From: Paramacrobiotus metropolitanus
Lineage: Eukaryota > Tardigrada > Eutardigrada > Parachela > Macrobiotidae
Assembly: GCF_019649055.1 (NCBI RefSeq)
Contig: NW_026570274.1
Location: 434,001 to 498,000, forward strand
DNA length: 64,000 bases
Reading direction: 5' to 3'
The translations under genes were made by a program, and so were the position numbers. How positions within the stretch are numbered: the first letter of the stretch is position 1; every line of letters starts with the position of its first letter. Positions 45,585 through 57,900 of this stretch are shown piece after piece. The notes under the pieces are model-generated. The model had not been told where the DNA came from. It searched no databases and saw only the letters and a list, made by a program, of their open reading frames with translations.

Positions 45585-48500
45585 ATGGCTGCGGAATCAT
45601 CGGCTGCGCGTTCGTGGACGATCGCCACGTTCCCCGTCAGCGCGGGGAAGGAAGTGATGCGCAATGAACCTTGGGTCTATTCGCTGCATCCCCGAAATTT
45701 CCACTCACTGTGCTATCGCTGCTTCACACCGCTCGATCCCTCCAAAGCCGTCCGTCCCGATCTGTTCGCCACCGTCAGTTGCAAGTTTCTTCGCTCCTTT
45801 CTTGTATGAAATTTTTTCGTGTTTGTAGACGTATCCTGCTCCAGGTGCGGTGAATACTGTGCCCTGCCCAGACTGCAATGTCGTCAGTTATTGCTCACCG
45901 GAGTGCCAGGTAAAAATGCTACGGATAAAGTTTGCCGGAGAAAATTTTTTTTAAATTAATTTATTAAATAATTACTGCTCCCAGTAAAAATGCTGCGGAA
46001 TGGGGTAATAATAATGTTGTGCGGAAAATCCTTTTAACGGAATAAAGAAATAACTGCCCACAGAAATCCTGGTTGGTATTAAAAGCATTCGCGGATTGAC
46101 ATTTGACAGGATATGATAATATTGTTTTTCGGGAAATTATTTTGATTCAATGAAAAATTACTGCCATAATTTTTCTTAAATAGTTGCAGGGTTTGATAAT
46201 GTATGTTAAAAATTAATTAAATTATTTAATTTAAAGGGAAAAACAATAAATTTAATTTATTGTTGTTAATAATTACTATTTTTCTTATTTCTGTTGTTTA
46301 GAATGCGGATAAGACAACGTGGCGCCACGGTATGGAGTGCAGTTTACTGAAGAAATTAACCGCCACAGGCACAACACCGCACCACGACATGCTGATTATT
46401 GTGAAGATTATGGCGCGTCTGCTGAATGTACGGTGACACAAAGTCACCCTGGGTGTCATTGGTCCAGTGATATGTTGTGTCATTGCAGGACGATGGCAGT
46501 AGTACCCGCGCCAGCAGCAAACCTTGGATCTACAGTGGCCGTGATTATAACCGGCAGCTGTCGCATGCCGAGGAGATCCTGCAGAATGAGGTGTGGATGA
46601 AGGATGCGCAGCATCTGCGCCACCTCCTCGAGGCCGTCATGGACGAGGCCGACATCCCGGATCTGCGCAGGCAATTTTCTAATAATTTTTTAAATCATCA
46701 CAGATTTTTTTTTACAAATTTGTAAAATTAGTCATGTTTATTAATTTCGAAAAAAGTACATTTTTAAATTTTATTTACATTGCGTATTGTCGCTGCTTGA
46801 ACTTTGATTATAAATGGTGTAGTTTGGTGGAGATGTACGGGAAGCTCAAGGTGAACTCGTTCGATATTCGCGATCAGTATCTGCGCCGTCTGGGAGAGGG
46901 ATTCTACTTCGAAGCGGCCAAGTTTGACCATTCCTGTCTGCGTAATGCGCTCTTCTTTTTCGATGGACTGACGCTGGTGATTCGGGCAATCGAAGACATT
47001 CCGGACGCCTTGAAGGTCGGTAATGGTTTGCGAAATGATCAAGTTCATAATACCTACGAATGTACTCATATCTGTACGTGCAGCAGTGTAGTACAACGGC
47101 TGCTTGGTGATGAATCCGTTTCGAGCATTCAGCGTTGATCTCTTGCAGTTTGATAGGATAATTAGCAGTTTTCTTACGTAAAATTCAGTAAGTTTTTCTT
47201 GGTCTGGCGTGACATTCTTTTCGCTAACCATTTCGCAGTTAATTACTCGACACAGTTTATAAGGTAGACGTATGTTGAGCGCAGACAATGCCACACCTAT
47301 CGTAACTGAACATTCAACCATCTTGAGTCGTATCATGAAATGCAGTATGAAAGTGTATGATGTCTGTATGACTGTATCTGCAGTATTAAAACATGAAAAT
47401 ATATAAAGTGAGATTCTTCGTTCATAAAAAGTTGCAACATGGACCGGAGATCTCGAATTTTGCAGGTGCGGGTGTCGTACATTGAGCTCTTCACCACGAC
47501 CAATATTCGTCAGAAGAATCTCGAATGGTTCTTTTTCCGCTGCAACTGTCCCATGTGCCATGATCCCCAGAAGGTTGGCATTTTTTACTGGATGTATCCA
47601 GTAAAATGTACATACAAAAATAAAATACATAATACATAATATAAAAATACATATTTTGTAATATATATGAAAAATGTACAATATATGTAGCCTATAATTT
47701 TGTCTACGTTGTGCTTTCTTCTCCTGCTTGACGGGTGAACAGAAAAGCATTATTGCAGAACGCCGACATGGAATGCATACGCTGCTGCACCCCGGCCTGC
47801 CCCCAGCCCGTCCCCCTGGACATGGACACCCGCAACCGCGACCCCTGCCCCACCTGCATGGAGTTCATCCACACCCAGCTGGCGCAAGATCCAAACGGCC
47901 GTTGGAAGGATTTTAATTGGCACGACGAGATGAGTCAGCGCTTGAACGCGGCGCATAAGCTGCTGGAGGAGCACAGTAAGCAGCACGACGACATCTTCCG
48001 CGTGCTGGATGACGCGTCGGCCACCCGCCCCGGGAATGAGGGCCAAGGGGAGGGGGCGCGGCAGACGCGGGAGGTGCTGGCGGATGTGGAGCGCCGCTGT
48101 GAGAAGATGCTGGAGGAGGGAAGAAGCTGCTGCATCCCAGTAATTGGACGCGCTGTGTGACGCATACGGTGTTGGCGCGGGTGCTGTTGGCCGGCGGGGA
48201 GGCCGGGCGGCGGATGGCGGCCGGGGAGCATTTTGCGCTGGGACTGCCCGGCATCAAGTAAGTGGTTGCTTTTTCCTATTAATGTTGATATAATAAAAAA
48301 TAAGATATCGTTTTATCTTAACTGGAAAACAGTACTTATAAATTGATTGGCATATTGCTGTACTCGTATCCTATTAACTTCAATAAAATGCAAAATAATA
48401 TGTCGTTTTATTCACGGCGTATATAGTTTTGAATTTGTCTTTTAGCTGGATTTTTGTGTTACGTCTTATTGGTTTTTTGACAGGCGAGGATTGCGAGCGA

Positions 48501-49200
48501 ACGATACCCGAGCTGGAGTTCAGACACTCATGGCCGCCTTACTTCCGCTGGCGTCGCCACAGTTTACCAATGCGGTATGGCTGTGTTTAATAATACCAAC
48601 GTGCGAAAGAATTTATTTTTTAAAAAATGGGATTTTAGGGGAAATCGCAGATGCAAACTTGCATGTAACCAGTAATTAATAATGCAGTGCACTCTGTAGT
48701 ATTTTTAATTTACCAGCAGGCAGTAGTGTTTACAGGAATGTCAATATATACGGCAAAATTGAAATCTTCACTTCAATACTGCAGCTGTGTAACGTAGAGT
48801 AGTGGCATCTTAAATAGCTGATGCAGTTACGGAATGAATGGACTACTAAGAAATTAATTATACATTTAAAGGTTGCGAAAAAGTTTTGAATTGTAATTTT
48901 TAATTTTGCTGTATTATAATTCGAATGGTTTTGTAGCTGGGCGGACAGGGCGCCGAAGTGGACCGCAACCGCTTAGCGGAGGTCAGCCAGTATGCGGCGG
49001 AGGCCAAACGGATCTTTTCCATCAGTGACGGCAGCGATCGCGGTCTGTACCGTATTGCCGACAGTCTGGCGGGATTGTGCGATCAGCTGGCCGGGAAATC
49101 CACGGAGAAGCCGGTGGTCGAGGCCCGCCAGTGGTTGGAGACGATGGTGGCCACCTTGAGCGATCTGGTGTGCCGCTCACTGTTCCCGGTGGTCTACTGA
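45585..49200 (+). CDS. SMYD-type SET and MYND domain protein (one apparent frameshift)
   Basis: Nine exons: 45585-45773, 45829-45909, 46302-46427, 46489-46670, 46823-47015, 47466-47573, 47759-48257, 48484-48574, 48937-49200, about 577 residues. SMYD proteins are lysine methyltransferases of histones or cytosolic proteins. The MYND zinc finger spans exons 1-3: CYRC, then CPDCNVVSYCSPECQ, then WRHGMEC. The SET core is in exons 4-5: YGKLKVNSFDI, GEGFYFEAAKFDHSC (NHSC-like), LVIRAIEDIPD. Exon 6 has SYIELFTT and a post-SET CNCPMC. Exon 7 adds Cys-rich CIRCCTPAC and CPTC, and then LHPSNW of the C-terminal TPR-like part. Two oddities: intron 4 has a GC donor (ag/gcaatt), and exon 7 changes frame by one base near 48110-48122 (gaggaggg), upstream of LHPSNW; both flanking frames are clearly coding. 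A base-call error or a young null is possible. Residues binding the methyl donor were not all traced. Confidence 0.86.
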
Positions 49201-49881
49201 TCCGTCACCGGCAGAAATCTTGTTCAAAAATGTTCATATTTTTTCCGGTGTTTGCATGCAGTTGCGCTGTAGTCACATTACGTGTTAATTATTAATTATT
49301 GAATTTGTCTGGTGTATTTTTCTGATAATGTTAAATGATGGCATGACACGTAATTATTGTATTTAATATGTAACGCCATTCATATAAATTTCGTAAATTG
49401 CAAATTCATATAATTTATAACTGGTTCATATAAAATCTGGATTCATGTAAAATTCAAATGGTTAGAAAATCGCATTTTGATAAATTTACTCGAGTTGATT
49501 CCAGGTAAATATTTTAAAATGGTTAGAAAATACCGGATTGTTTTAACTGTCTATTTAATCAAGCCGGCATTTGCCGAGCCTCAAAAACGGTTTCACTAAA
49601 GTATTGCGTACGTACTTAACAACAGTCGTTATAATTGGAAATATTTATTTAACTGCATCAGTATAAAAACATCAGCGTTGATGTAATACGAGTACAATTT
49701 GTTGTGATGAATGATGGTGCGTGTTTCCTCACCAGAGGCACACTACCGGAAATTACACAATCCGGATATTTGTTGTTATAAAAGCTATAAAAATTCGTAA
49801 TACTTAAGAACGGAGATAACTGGTAACAGATAATTGTGATCACAGAAAGGTAGCGATCAAACAAAAAAACGTAGCTGCTGG

Positions 49882-51078
49882 TTAGTTCGATAGGAGAATA
49901 TCCCACGATCCAGTGAATGACTTAATATCCCCGATATGCTCGACGTGCGCTATCTGGGACGGTTGACCAGAACCGCAGATCTGGCACGAGTCACGTGGAC
50001 TGAGATAGAAATCTGCAAATTAATAACATAATTGATACGAGTATTAATCGCGGAATTTATTTGATAGTTACAATGAGGTACATATAGAAGTATATATAGT
50101 ATATGCTCGTAATTGGTAACTTAATCTGCATACATACAGTTACAGTATATCATTGTACATACCTTCGGCAAAATACAACTGCGTGGTCAGTGTGGTTCCG
50201 GTGGGTTGATTATTTCTGTCCACCGGCGTAATCATAAAATGAATATGCGCTGGACGATAACCTCCGTCATCGTAGCGTCCCGGGAAGATGGATGTCAGGG
50301 AGAAAAATCCATTATCATCCGTGAAAAAGCGAATTCGGCACGTCTATATAAAAAATCATTCTATATTAATTATAAAAGAGCAAATGTATGTCGCATATCT
50401 AGGAGTACAACTGCGCGAAATCTAAAGGATTTTATATATTATACTTTGGAGAACAGCTAATAAAGCGGAAGTCGCAGAAGAAAAACTAAAATTGATCAAT
50501 ACAGCTTTCATTGACCGGAAGTGGGAAGAAACGTACATAGTCCTTGGACTGCATGGAAGTACTGCTGTATACTCCATCGGAATTCGCTTGCCAAATATCC
50601 AAGAAAGCCCTTGTACCCACACCGCAGTCGGAAGCGGATTTCTGCACCCGAATGGTGCCATTAAGGAATAAGCGATCTTGTGCCGGGGTGTTAGCGCAGA
50701 TTTGCGGGATATTTCGGCTATCGAAGGAGACAACCGGCGCGTTGCGTTTGTAATACGGACCCAGTATGTCCTTGGTCGTCACGCGGCAGCTTCCTGTAAT
50801 CAAAAACCAATTTTTAACCATGCGCAGAATTAACGAACCATCGAAATCTACAAAATATATACGAGTACTTCCATATATATCTCTATTAATTCATGCAGTA
50901 AGATTAAGTAAGTATACAAAATGCGTTACAATTTGTTTTATACTGCTACAGCATACATTTATCCGATAGATCAAAATACTTTGTATTACCATTAGGAACA
51001 CATGAAAATTTGTTACTTACTGTCCGCCGCGGTAATTCCACAAACCACTGCTAGTATAAAAACTGTAATCGCGTACAT
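49882..51078 (-). CDS. Secreted intradiol ring-cleavage dioxygenase-like protein I
   Basis: Four exons: 51021-51078, 50537-50793, 50163-50343, 49882-50012; phases 1, 0, 1; 208 residues. Exon 1 encodes a signal peptide (MYAITVFILAVVCGITAAD). The family cleaves catechol-type aromatic rings between the two hydroxyls using non-haem Fe(III) held by two Tyr and two His. Here these are Tyr in DILGPYYKRNAP, Tyr in FPGRYDDGGY and both His in RPAHIHF. The usual WHANxxGxYS appears as WQANSDGVYS, so the His after Trp is Gln. The C-terminus has an added Cys motif (DSCQICGSGQ). Divergent from copy II with identical intron positions, so both derive from one already intron-bearing ancestor. Such secreted enzymes are known from tardigrades and spider mites and are thought to be of microbial or fungal origin (recalled knowledge). 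Substrate not inferable. Confidence 0.88.
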
Positions 51079-51192
51079 CGTACAGCCGGTAATCGCAGTG
51101 AAAACCCAAGTTAAAATGAAAAATCTGAGTAAATTCTGCACTTGTAAATTGTAAATACAAATGAGTGATTTCGCACTTCAGTTAGATTTTGC

Positions 51193-51199
51193 TTATATA
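51193..51199 (-). promoter_or_regulatory. Probable TATA box of dioxygenase I
   Basis: On the minus strand ctatataagc lies about 115 bp upstream of the start codon. An initiator-like atctaactg follows some 10-15 bp later, which would give a 5' UTR of roughly 90 bases. It lies in the 945-bp divergent intergenic region shared with dioxygenase II; no comparable box was found for that gene. Confidence 0.45.
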
Positions 51200-52023
51200 G
51201 ATATACAAGCGCTGTACATAGATCGCAATAAGATGCTCGATGATATGATCACTATCGACTAATTCACCGTGGAACGGAGCCGGTGAGTAACGCTGGTATT
51301 TTCAACATGTACCACGGCATCAGAATAGCCCGGAGAATCGTTTGCGATCAGCGACATGATTTCTGTGAAACTGTATCGGTTGTTTGCAATTAAGTCGAAG
51401 GAAAACGTGACATTTACGCGCAATTTGTATCCGGTATTTTTTTGGCTTTTTGTATTCGTCAACATATATACAGCGTCGGTTTTCGCCTGACGCATGTACG
51501 TCATAGTGGTCATTAGACATTTGTGACGAATGCGGATTATACGGTTTGTACCTTAAAGCGTGACTTGCGCACACGATCAACAAGTTCAATCGGTGAATTT
51601 TGGTTTTCAGGAATTCCCGAACAAATGATCGTCACACTTAATAAAACTGTACTTTGTTTCAAGTGCACATCCAGGCAACTTTACATACGGTACATGAGTA
51701 TGAAAATTGAATTTTCGTCGTTGTGTTTTTCCCGGTAGCGCGTGACGATAAGCACCGTTTCAGCAAATAATCGACCGATGTACGGCTGTATTATGTATAT
51801 CTTTGCTTATCGATCAGCGGTGACAATTAAACATAAGACGAGCACGATCCCTTGCTGACACGGCATTGTTTTAACAGAGAATACACACTCGCCACAAATC
51901 ACACTGTGACTGATAGCACAGCGAACTACATAAACTTCCGCAGTGAAAGATTTTATTTTCGCTGCTGGCTTTAACTTTATTGCGTTTGGAGTAAGCGTGA
52001 ATTTCGGCGCATAATTAATCACA
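51200..52023. other. Divergent promoter region between the two dioxygenase genes
   Basis: Together with the TATA-bearing part this forms the head-to-head spacer. A minus-strand frame at 51259-51513 (84 codons) has no recognised motif and is not called. Confidence 0.4.
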
Positions 52024-53875
52024 ATGTTGACAAAGGTCATTCTGCTGGTTGCCGTGCTGGGCTGTGTCCACGGCGGGAACTACGATGCCACCTTTTTGAA
52101 ATCGGGTGAAACCTTGCTGCCGAAAGGTATGTATCTGTATTAGCACAGATTCGGCTGTTTATTTGCTTATTTATTATTTTGTTATTATATGGACATGGTT
52201 TCGTCCGGTGAGTTTTATACAAGTTGTTCGTTGTATAGCGCTGCAAGTGAAAGCCGGTGGATCGTGTACCCCAACGGCCAAGGATATCCTTGGGCCGTAT
52301 TACAAGGCAAACGCTCCTTTACGCCCAAACAACCCCGTTCCCTATATCTGCAACAATTTGCCGGCGAATGACCGTTTGTTCTTGAACGGCACTATTTCCC
52401 TGCGCAGCTCCGCCGCCCAGTGCGGTAAGCCTGTCCGCGCCCTCCTGGACATCTGGCACGCCAATGCCGATGGGGTGTACAGCGACACTGCGCCCACTTC
52501 CAAGGACTTCGTAAGTACTACGAATACCGCAATCGTATGTTATCCTCAGTACTATATGTCGATTCTTGGCTGCCTTTAATTTACCAGTGCGCATATATTT
52601 GTATACAATATAAATATATCGTAATTTAGATCTGTGTATAATTAATCACTGTACTCGTATTATGTACTCGTTATAATTAAGTACTCAATGTGCTCGTATT
52701 ATGTACTCGTATTATATGCATATACTATGTCCGGCTCCATAGTCAAATTTTGATCACATCTGCGGAAAACATTATTGTATTTGTATATTCCAGTTGTGTG
52801 TGTCTAAATAAGGTGGTATTGTAGTTAGCAAGTATCATCCAATCCGTACGAATATGTACATATTGCAGAGCTGCCGTGTGAAAGTGTACACCAACGACAA
52901 CGGCGCGTACTCCCTGACGTCCATCTTCCCCGGTCGGTATGACGACGGCGGCTACCGTCCCGCTCACATCCATTTCAAAATCACCCCGGTGGATAAGAAC
53001 AACAATCCCATTGGCAATACTCTCACCACCCAGCTCTACTTTGCCGAAGGTACATCAACATAAAAATTATCTGCAAAATCGTATTACGCATGCTGCATGA
53101 TCGACTTACCAGTTAGATTGTTTACATGTACAGTACTTACAAGTTACATAATATTGTTACATAATAATTTCTGTAGAAGTGTACGCTGTATCGACGCCTC
53201 GCTCTAGCCAGATAATTACCATATGAGTGACTTCGTCTTATAATGAAAAACTAAAATACAGTATAAAGCTTCGAAAAATTTTCGGCTAGAGTACAGCACA
53301 AATTACAGAGGTTTTGACCGCATCTATGGATTCATTCATAATCAGAATGCGACCTAGCACTACAATAATCCCGATATCTTTTAAGGAGGTTGCGACGTGC
53401 GACGAAGCGTGTGCGACGAAGCGTTACCATCATAACTGCGCATTCATGATCTTAACTCAATTTGAAATGAATTTGAAAATACTATGAATTTGAAAATATT
53501 AAACTTTTTGAATTAAACTCAGAGAATGCTCGCTATGACAGGTCGGACATTCTGCGCAGCTACTAAAACGAGTAATTTGTACATTTGTGCCGGGATCGTC
53601 CATAGCGCCGAATTCGTGCTTCGTCATACTTTTCAGTTTTGATCACTTGGCTCCTGTTGACGTCTATGAATTAATTTACGGATTTATTTGTTAGCATCTA
53701 CACAAATATCGATCACATAATGTTTTAATGCCGGCATTCTTAACCCGCAGATTTCTACCTCAGCCCGCGCGACTCCTGCGGCGTCTGCGGATCCGGCCAG
53801 CCGACGCTCATCTCGCACGTGGAACACGTCGGCGACATTAAGACCTATGTGGGCTCATGGAACGTTTTGCTTTAA
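52024..53875 (+). CDS. Secreted intradiol ring-cleavage dioxygenase-like protein II
   Basis: Four exons: 52024-52126, 52239-52510, 52869-53049, 53751-53875; phases 1, 0, 1; 226 residues. Signal peptide MLTKVILLVAVLGCVHG. The catalytic domain contains CTPTAKDILGPYYKANAP (first Tyr ligand), LFLNGTI, the substrate-side DIWHANADGVYSD, SIFPGRYDDGGYRPAHIHFK (second Tyr and both His ligands) and LTTQLYFAE. It ends in DSCGVCGSGQ and EHVGDIKTYVGSWNVLL. All four iron ligands and the WHAN motif are present, so it is likely active on extracellular catechols or polyphenols. The exons are GC-rich against AT-rich introns, as in the neighbouring native genes, so the gene is fully adapted to this genome. Divergently transcribed from copy I. 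Assignment to the family is firm; physiological role unknown. Confidence 0.9.
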
Positions 53876-53928
53876 ATAATTTCTCCCGTTTTACGGAGAC
53901 TGCCATCTTTGACAGAAAATCCTCCCCG

Positions 53929-54335
53929 CTTCCGAACTGAATCAAACTTTATTTTTCCGGTATATATTTTTGTAAAATGTAAAAACCGTGATAAATTCAA
54001 AACCGCTGTGAAATTATGAAAAAAACACAGCACCGTAAACCAGTAAAATACGATAGAAGTAAATAAAATTTCGGCTTCGGAGTGGAACAATACTTTAGTT
54101 TTCCCGTATATATATTTTTTGTAAAATTAAAAAAACCTTAATAAATTGCACTAAGAAATCGCGAAAACAACACCACGGTTAACGAGTAACATATGCGAAA
54201 ATCCGCTTTGGAACTGCACCAGACTTTATTTTCCCGGTATATATATATTTTTTGTAAAATTTTAAAAACCGTGATAAAATTCAGAACCGCTGTGAAACCG
54301 CGAAAAAAAACACCACAATAAACCAGTAAAATAAT
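53929..54335. repeat. Tandem repeat, three copies of about 131-145 bp
   Basis: Copies start near 53929, 54075 and 54206. Each reads ...(c)ttcggaactgaa-like, then ctttattttcccggtatata, ttttgtaaaat, aaaccgtgataaa and a cgaaaaaaacaccac end. It lies between dioxygenase II and the 3' end of Smaug. Some minus-strand frames across it are artefacts of the repeat. Confidence 0.8.
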
Positions 54336-54927
54336 TGTAAAAGCATGCAGAATACAGCATGAGAGGACAACTGCTTTTGAAACCATAACATCCCGGGCCC
54401 GCCAGAACAGAAAGGTCACCCGCATAACGCTGCTGTCATCAAACAGGACAAACATATTACAACATGCGCCAAAAACGATCGAAAACATTTATATTCCGGA
54501 TAAATGTATATAGAAGCCTCTATCACAACGATCCAAAACAGAAAGAGCCAAATAAATCCAAAATGAAAATCCTCCTCCAAAAACAGAGAATCCACAGCTG
54601 CACCCACTATTTTCCAATATATCCATATTAAAGTTGCCGGATGTGTTCGTATATCATTCAATACGAGGTGTGTTCTGTCGGAAAAGAGAGAGACTTCGAT
54701 TAGCGCTAATTGCATATCGATTGATTTTCCATAATGATCGCCATCACATTTATGGAATATATTCAGCCGACATTTTACCGTGAATATTTATTAATAAATC
54801 AAGCTATTAACTGATCAGCGTTCCGATAATCGATTATTATTCTATGTCTGTATTCTGTGGCGATTAAATTAAGTACTTATATTTGCTGCATTATTATGGA
54901 TGGAGAGGATGAAAAAATGTCGGTTAC

Positions 54928-57900
54928 CGAAGCTGTCAAGTGCGTGCTCCGTGACGCTCAGTGTCAGCGTCTCCAATTCGGGATATAATCCGTCAAACCA
55001 GAGATTCGATTCCATTTCTGTCGGCGAAGAGCAACAACAATTTGATTAATCCATATTCCATTAACAGCGCGTCAATTCAGCCGATATGTCGTCATTATAT
55101 TGCATATCAATTCTTCGATATTGACACATGACAGACAAAAAGGAAGAATTATATAAAAAATACTAAAGGCCAAATTTTCGATTAATTCAAATGGCGAAAT
55201 AAATAAAAATTAACATTCATACTGGAATTAAATCAATACTGAAATTAAATTCTAAAAATACTTAAACTAATATGTACTGAATTAAATCAGATAAAATCTA
55301 TACAAAATTAAACCATTTAAATTCAATAGTTTAAATTAAAGGATGCCATTCCGACGCAATAAAAAAACAATAAAAGAACTAATGGTTTTTCCGCTTACCG
55401 GACAACGGAGCCGACTTCGTCCGTCCGACGGGGATCTTGGCCGGTTTGAGGAGTTTGTCGGGGTCGATGGGAGACGCCGGCGTCGCCGGTCCCTTGACGG
55501 CGTACATGCGCTGAAGGGGCCGGTGGGCCGGCACCGACGCCGTCGCGGTCAAGGGCCGGAAGCGTCCTTCCGCACCGTTGCCGAAGAATTCCGGCTGTCC
55601 CACACCGTTCGCTCGGTTGTCGAAACTGCTCGAGTGTCCACTGGCCGTGTAACTAATTTAAAAAAATTTATTTTACCTATGTTAAACTAAGTCAAAATTT
55701 CTTACATTTACTAGAACGTTTAAAAACTGACCAAAAGAGAAAAGACAAACGTGTATTAAGGACAACGCAGTGTTACGACATTAGGAAAAATAAGCCGCGA
55801 AATAAGAATACAGCTATTTCATTAACTTTGAAATTTTGGAATGGAAGAAACGTTAAAACGTGAACTGCTGTAGTGGATTAGTATTACGTTGTGTATGTAC
55901 CATTTGGTCAGTTTCCGGTGTCCTTGGAAGGAATTGGGACGGAGATGCAGGTGGAGATTATGTTTGATGGACTGCAGTACGCTGCGCAAGGAACTGTAGA
56001 AGGCTTCGTGGTGCAGACAGCGGTCCGTGATCTGCAGCAACACCGCACTGGTGTCGTCTTCCGGCTGCGGGATGGCGGCGCCGCTCAAGCGCAGTGCTGC
56101 CGCTGCAATGCGAATTATTCCCATCAGCTCAAACAATAAAATCCAGTCACAAAAAAAAATTAAAGTATTATAATACAATGAACGTTTCACTGGTCGCAAA
56201 ATGCATCAAGTCATTTTTCATTGTAAGTTCCAGGATAATAGGGAAGCAAACTGCGAGACACTGTACTACGATCGCACACTGCAATTAGCTTTACCAAAGT
56301 GTACCGGTTTGAAAACCTGCAGGATCAGAAAACAAATAATACGAATAAAAATCAGTATGAAAACAACGGAAAACCGCCCATTCCGAATTACGGAGTCAAC
56401 AAAATGTCGAGCTCTAATAAGCGAATCTCCAGCTGGCTTTTGAAACACTTTAGGCGATGCTTGCGTCTGTATAAATTTCTAGCTAACTTATTTTTACACC
56501 AGTTGTAAAATGTTTTTCCATTTATTTCACTGCGTTACCTTTCTTAACGAGAAACGTTATCCGTGCGGCGATATCATTGGACGGGATCTGGTCCATGGAC
56601 ACGATCTTCTCCAGATCCCGGATGGGGGAGGTGGTCATCTTGATGGGCGTGCCCAGCATGTTGCGCACCTCTGCCAGGACGGTGGTCAGCTGTGCCGGGT
56701 CGTGGAGCTGTTGAGCATACTGCCGCAACTCCTCGGGACGATCACGCAACTTCTGAATACTCAGCGCAATCTTCCCCCGGGCGCCTTTGGTTACGTTCTG
56801 CAGCCATAAAAAACCACCACTCAATGACAAATCGCCCGACAGTTGGCTGCTGGAGAATGCATCGTTATTTTGTGTGTGTTTCATTCATACCCATGCTTCC
56901 AGCTGTGCTTCCGTGATGCCAATCAGTTCCTCGTAGGTCTTATTAGCTAATAAACTGCAGTATTTGTGCAGGCGGAGGGTTTTCAGCCAACCGGGGACGT
57001 CTAAAAAAACAGCAGGCCTGTGTAATGAATATCAAAAGCCAATATAAATAATAATCAAACTAATTTTAATTATTTCCAGACAAATATAAATGATAATTAA
57101 ACTAATGGAAACAATAATAATACCAACACACCTCACTATAAACGTACTGTAAGCTAATATGAGCAAAAATTCTTATGAAATTTACCAAGGCGCCCGTTAT
57201 TAATTACAGATTCTTTCATTCATAATTCCACATTTGTTCCCAAATGAATCGTACAAGTAAATTAATAAGAACGATATAAAAAATATAAGTGAATTTATAA
57301 ACCGGTCAGCACATTGATTTCCATTTTATCAACTTAATATCGAGAAATTGTTCAAATCAACGAAACCTTGTACAGGCTATTGCTGAATAAAACCCCCTTA
57401 CACTACGATCGTTCACTGTAGGCTGAAGCTGATTTCACCAAAATGTTGTGTAACAGCGTATCGACGGGTATAATGATTTCCGGTGCCGGTTATCTGCTGC
57501 GTTCCTAATTCGGTGCGAAGCCGGTACAAATACCGCATCGACCTGTGAAATTAAATTCCGGCAACCCCAGCAGATTGTTTTCGCCCTCTGCACTAACATC
57601 CCAAAGCCCCTACCCGGATGTCATAAACCCCTCAACTGACAGTGGAATAACCCATTTCGCGCTGACACTTCCGATTAAATTTATTAACACTGGAAAAATA
57701 GATAGCGCGCACATCCTTTCTCACGCATTCCATGCACAATACATGGCTCATCGTATTCACGAAATGTTTACGCATAATTCACGTGTTTTTCTCAAGACTT
57801 CTTTGTAGAATAAAATCGATAAAGCTATCATACAAATTTATTTTATTAATTTTAATGCGCAATATTAATTTTTCTATTTTTTTTCTATTTAACACAACAT

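Noticed and set aside
46764-47750. 328-codon minus-strand open frame
   Set aside because: It is antisense to SMYD exons 5-6 and the introns around them. The plus-strand exons have clear SET motifs, so this is a shadow.
51259-51513. 84-codon minus-strand frame between the dioxygenases
   Set aside because: Lies in the divergent promoter region upstream of the TATA box; no motif. Could be an unrelated exon but nothing supports it.
55343-55690. 115-codon Arg-rich plus-strand frame
   Set aside because: Antisense shadow of a GC-rich Smaug exon whose minus-strand frame and splice phases fit the gene.
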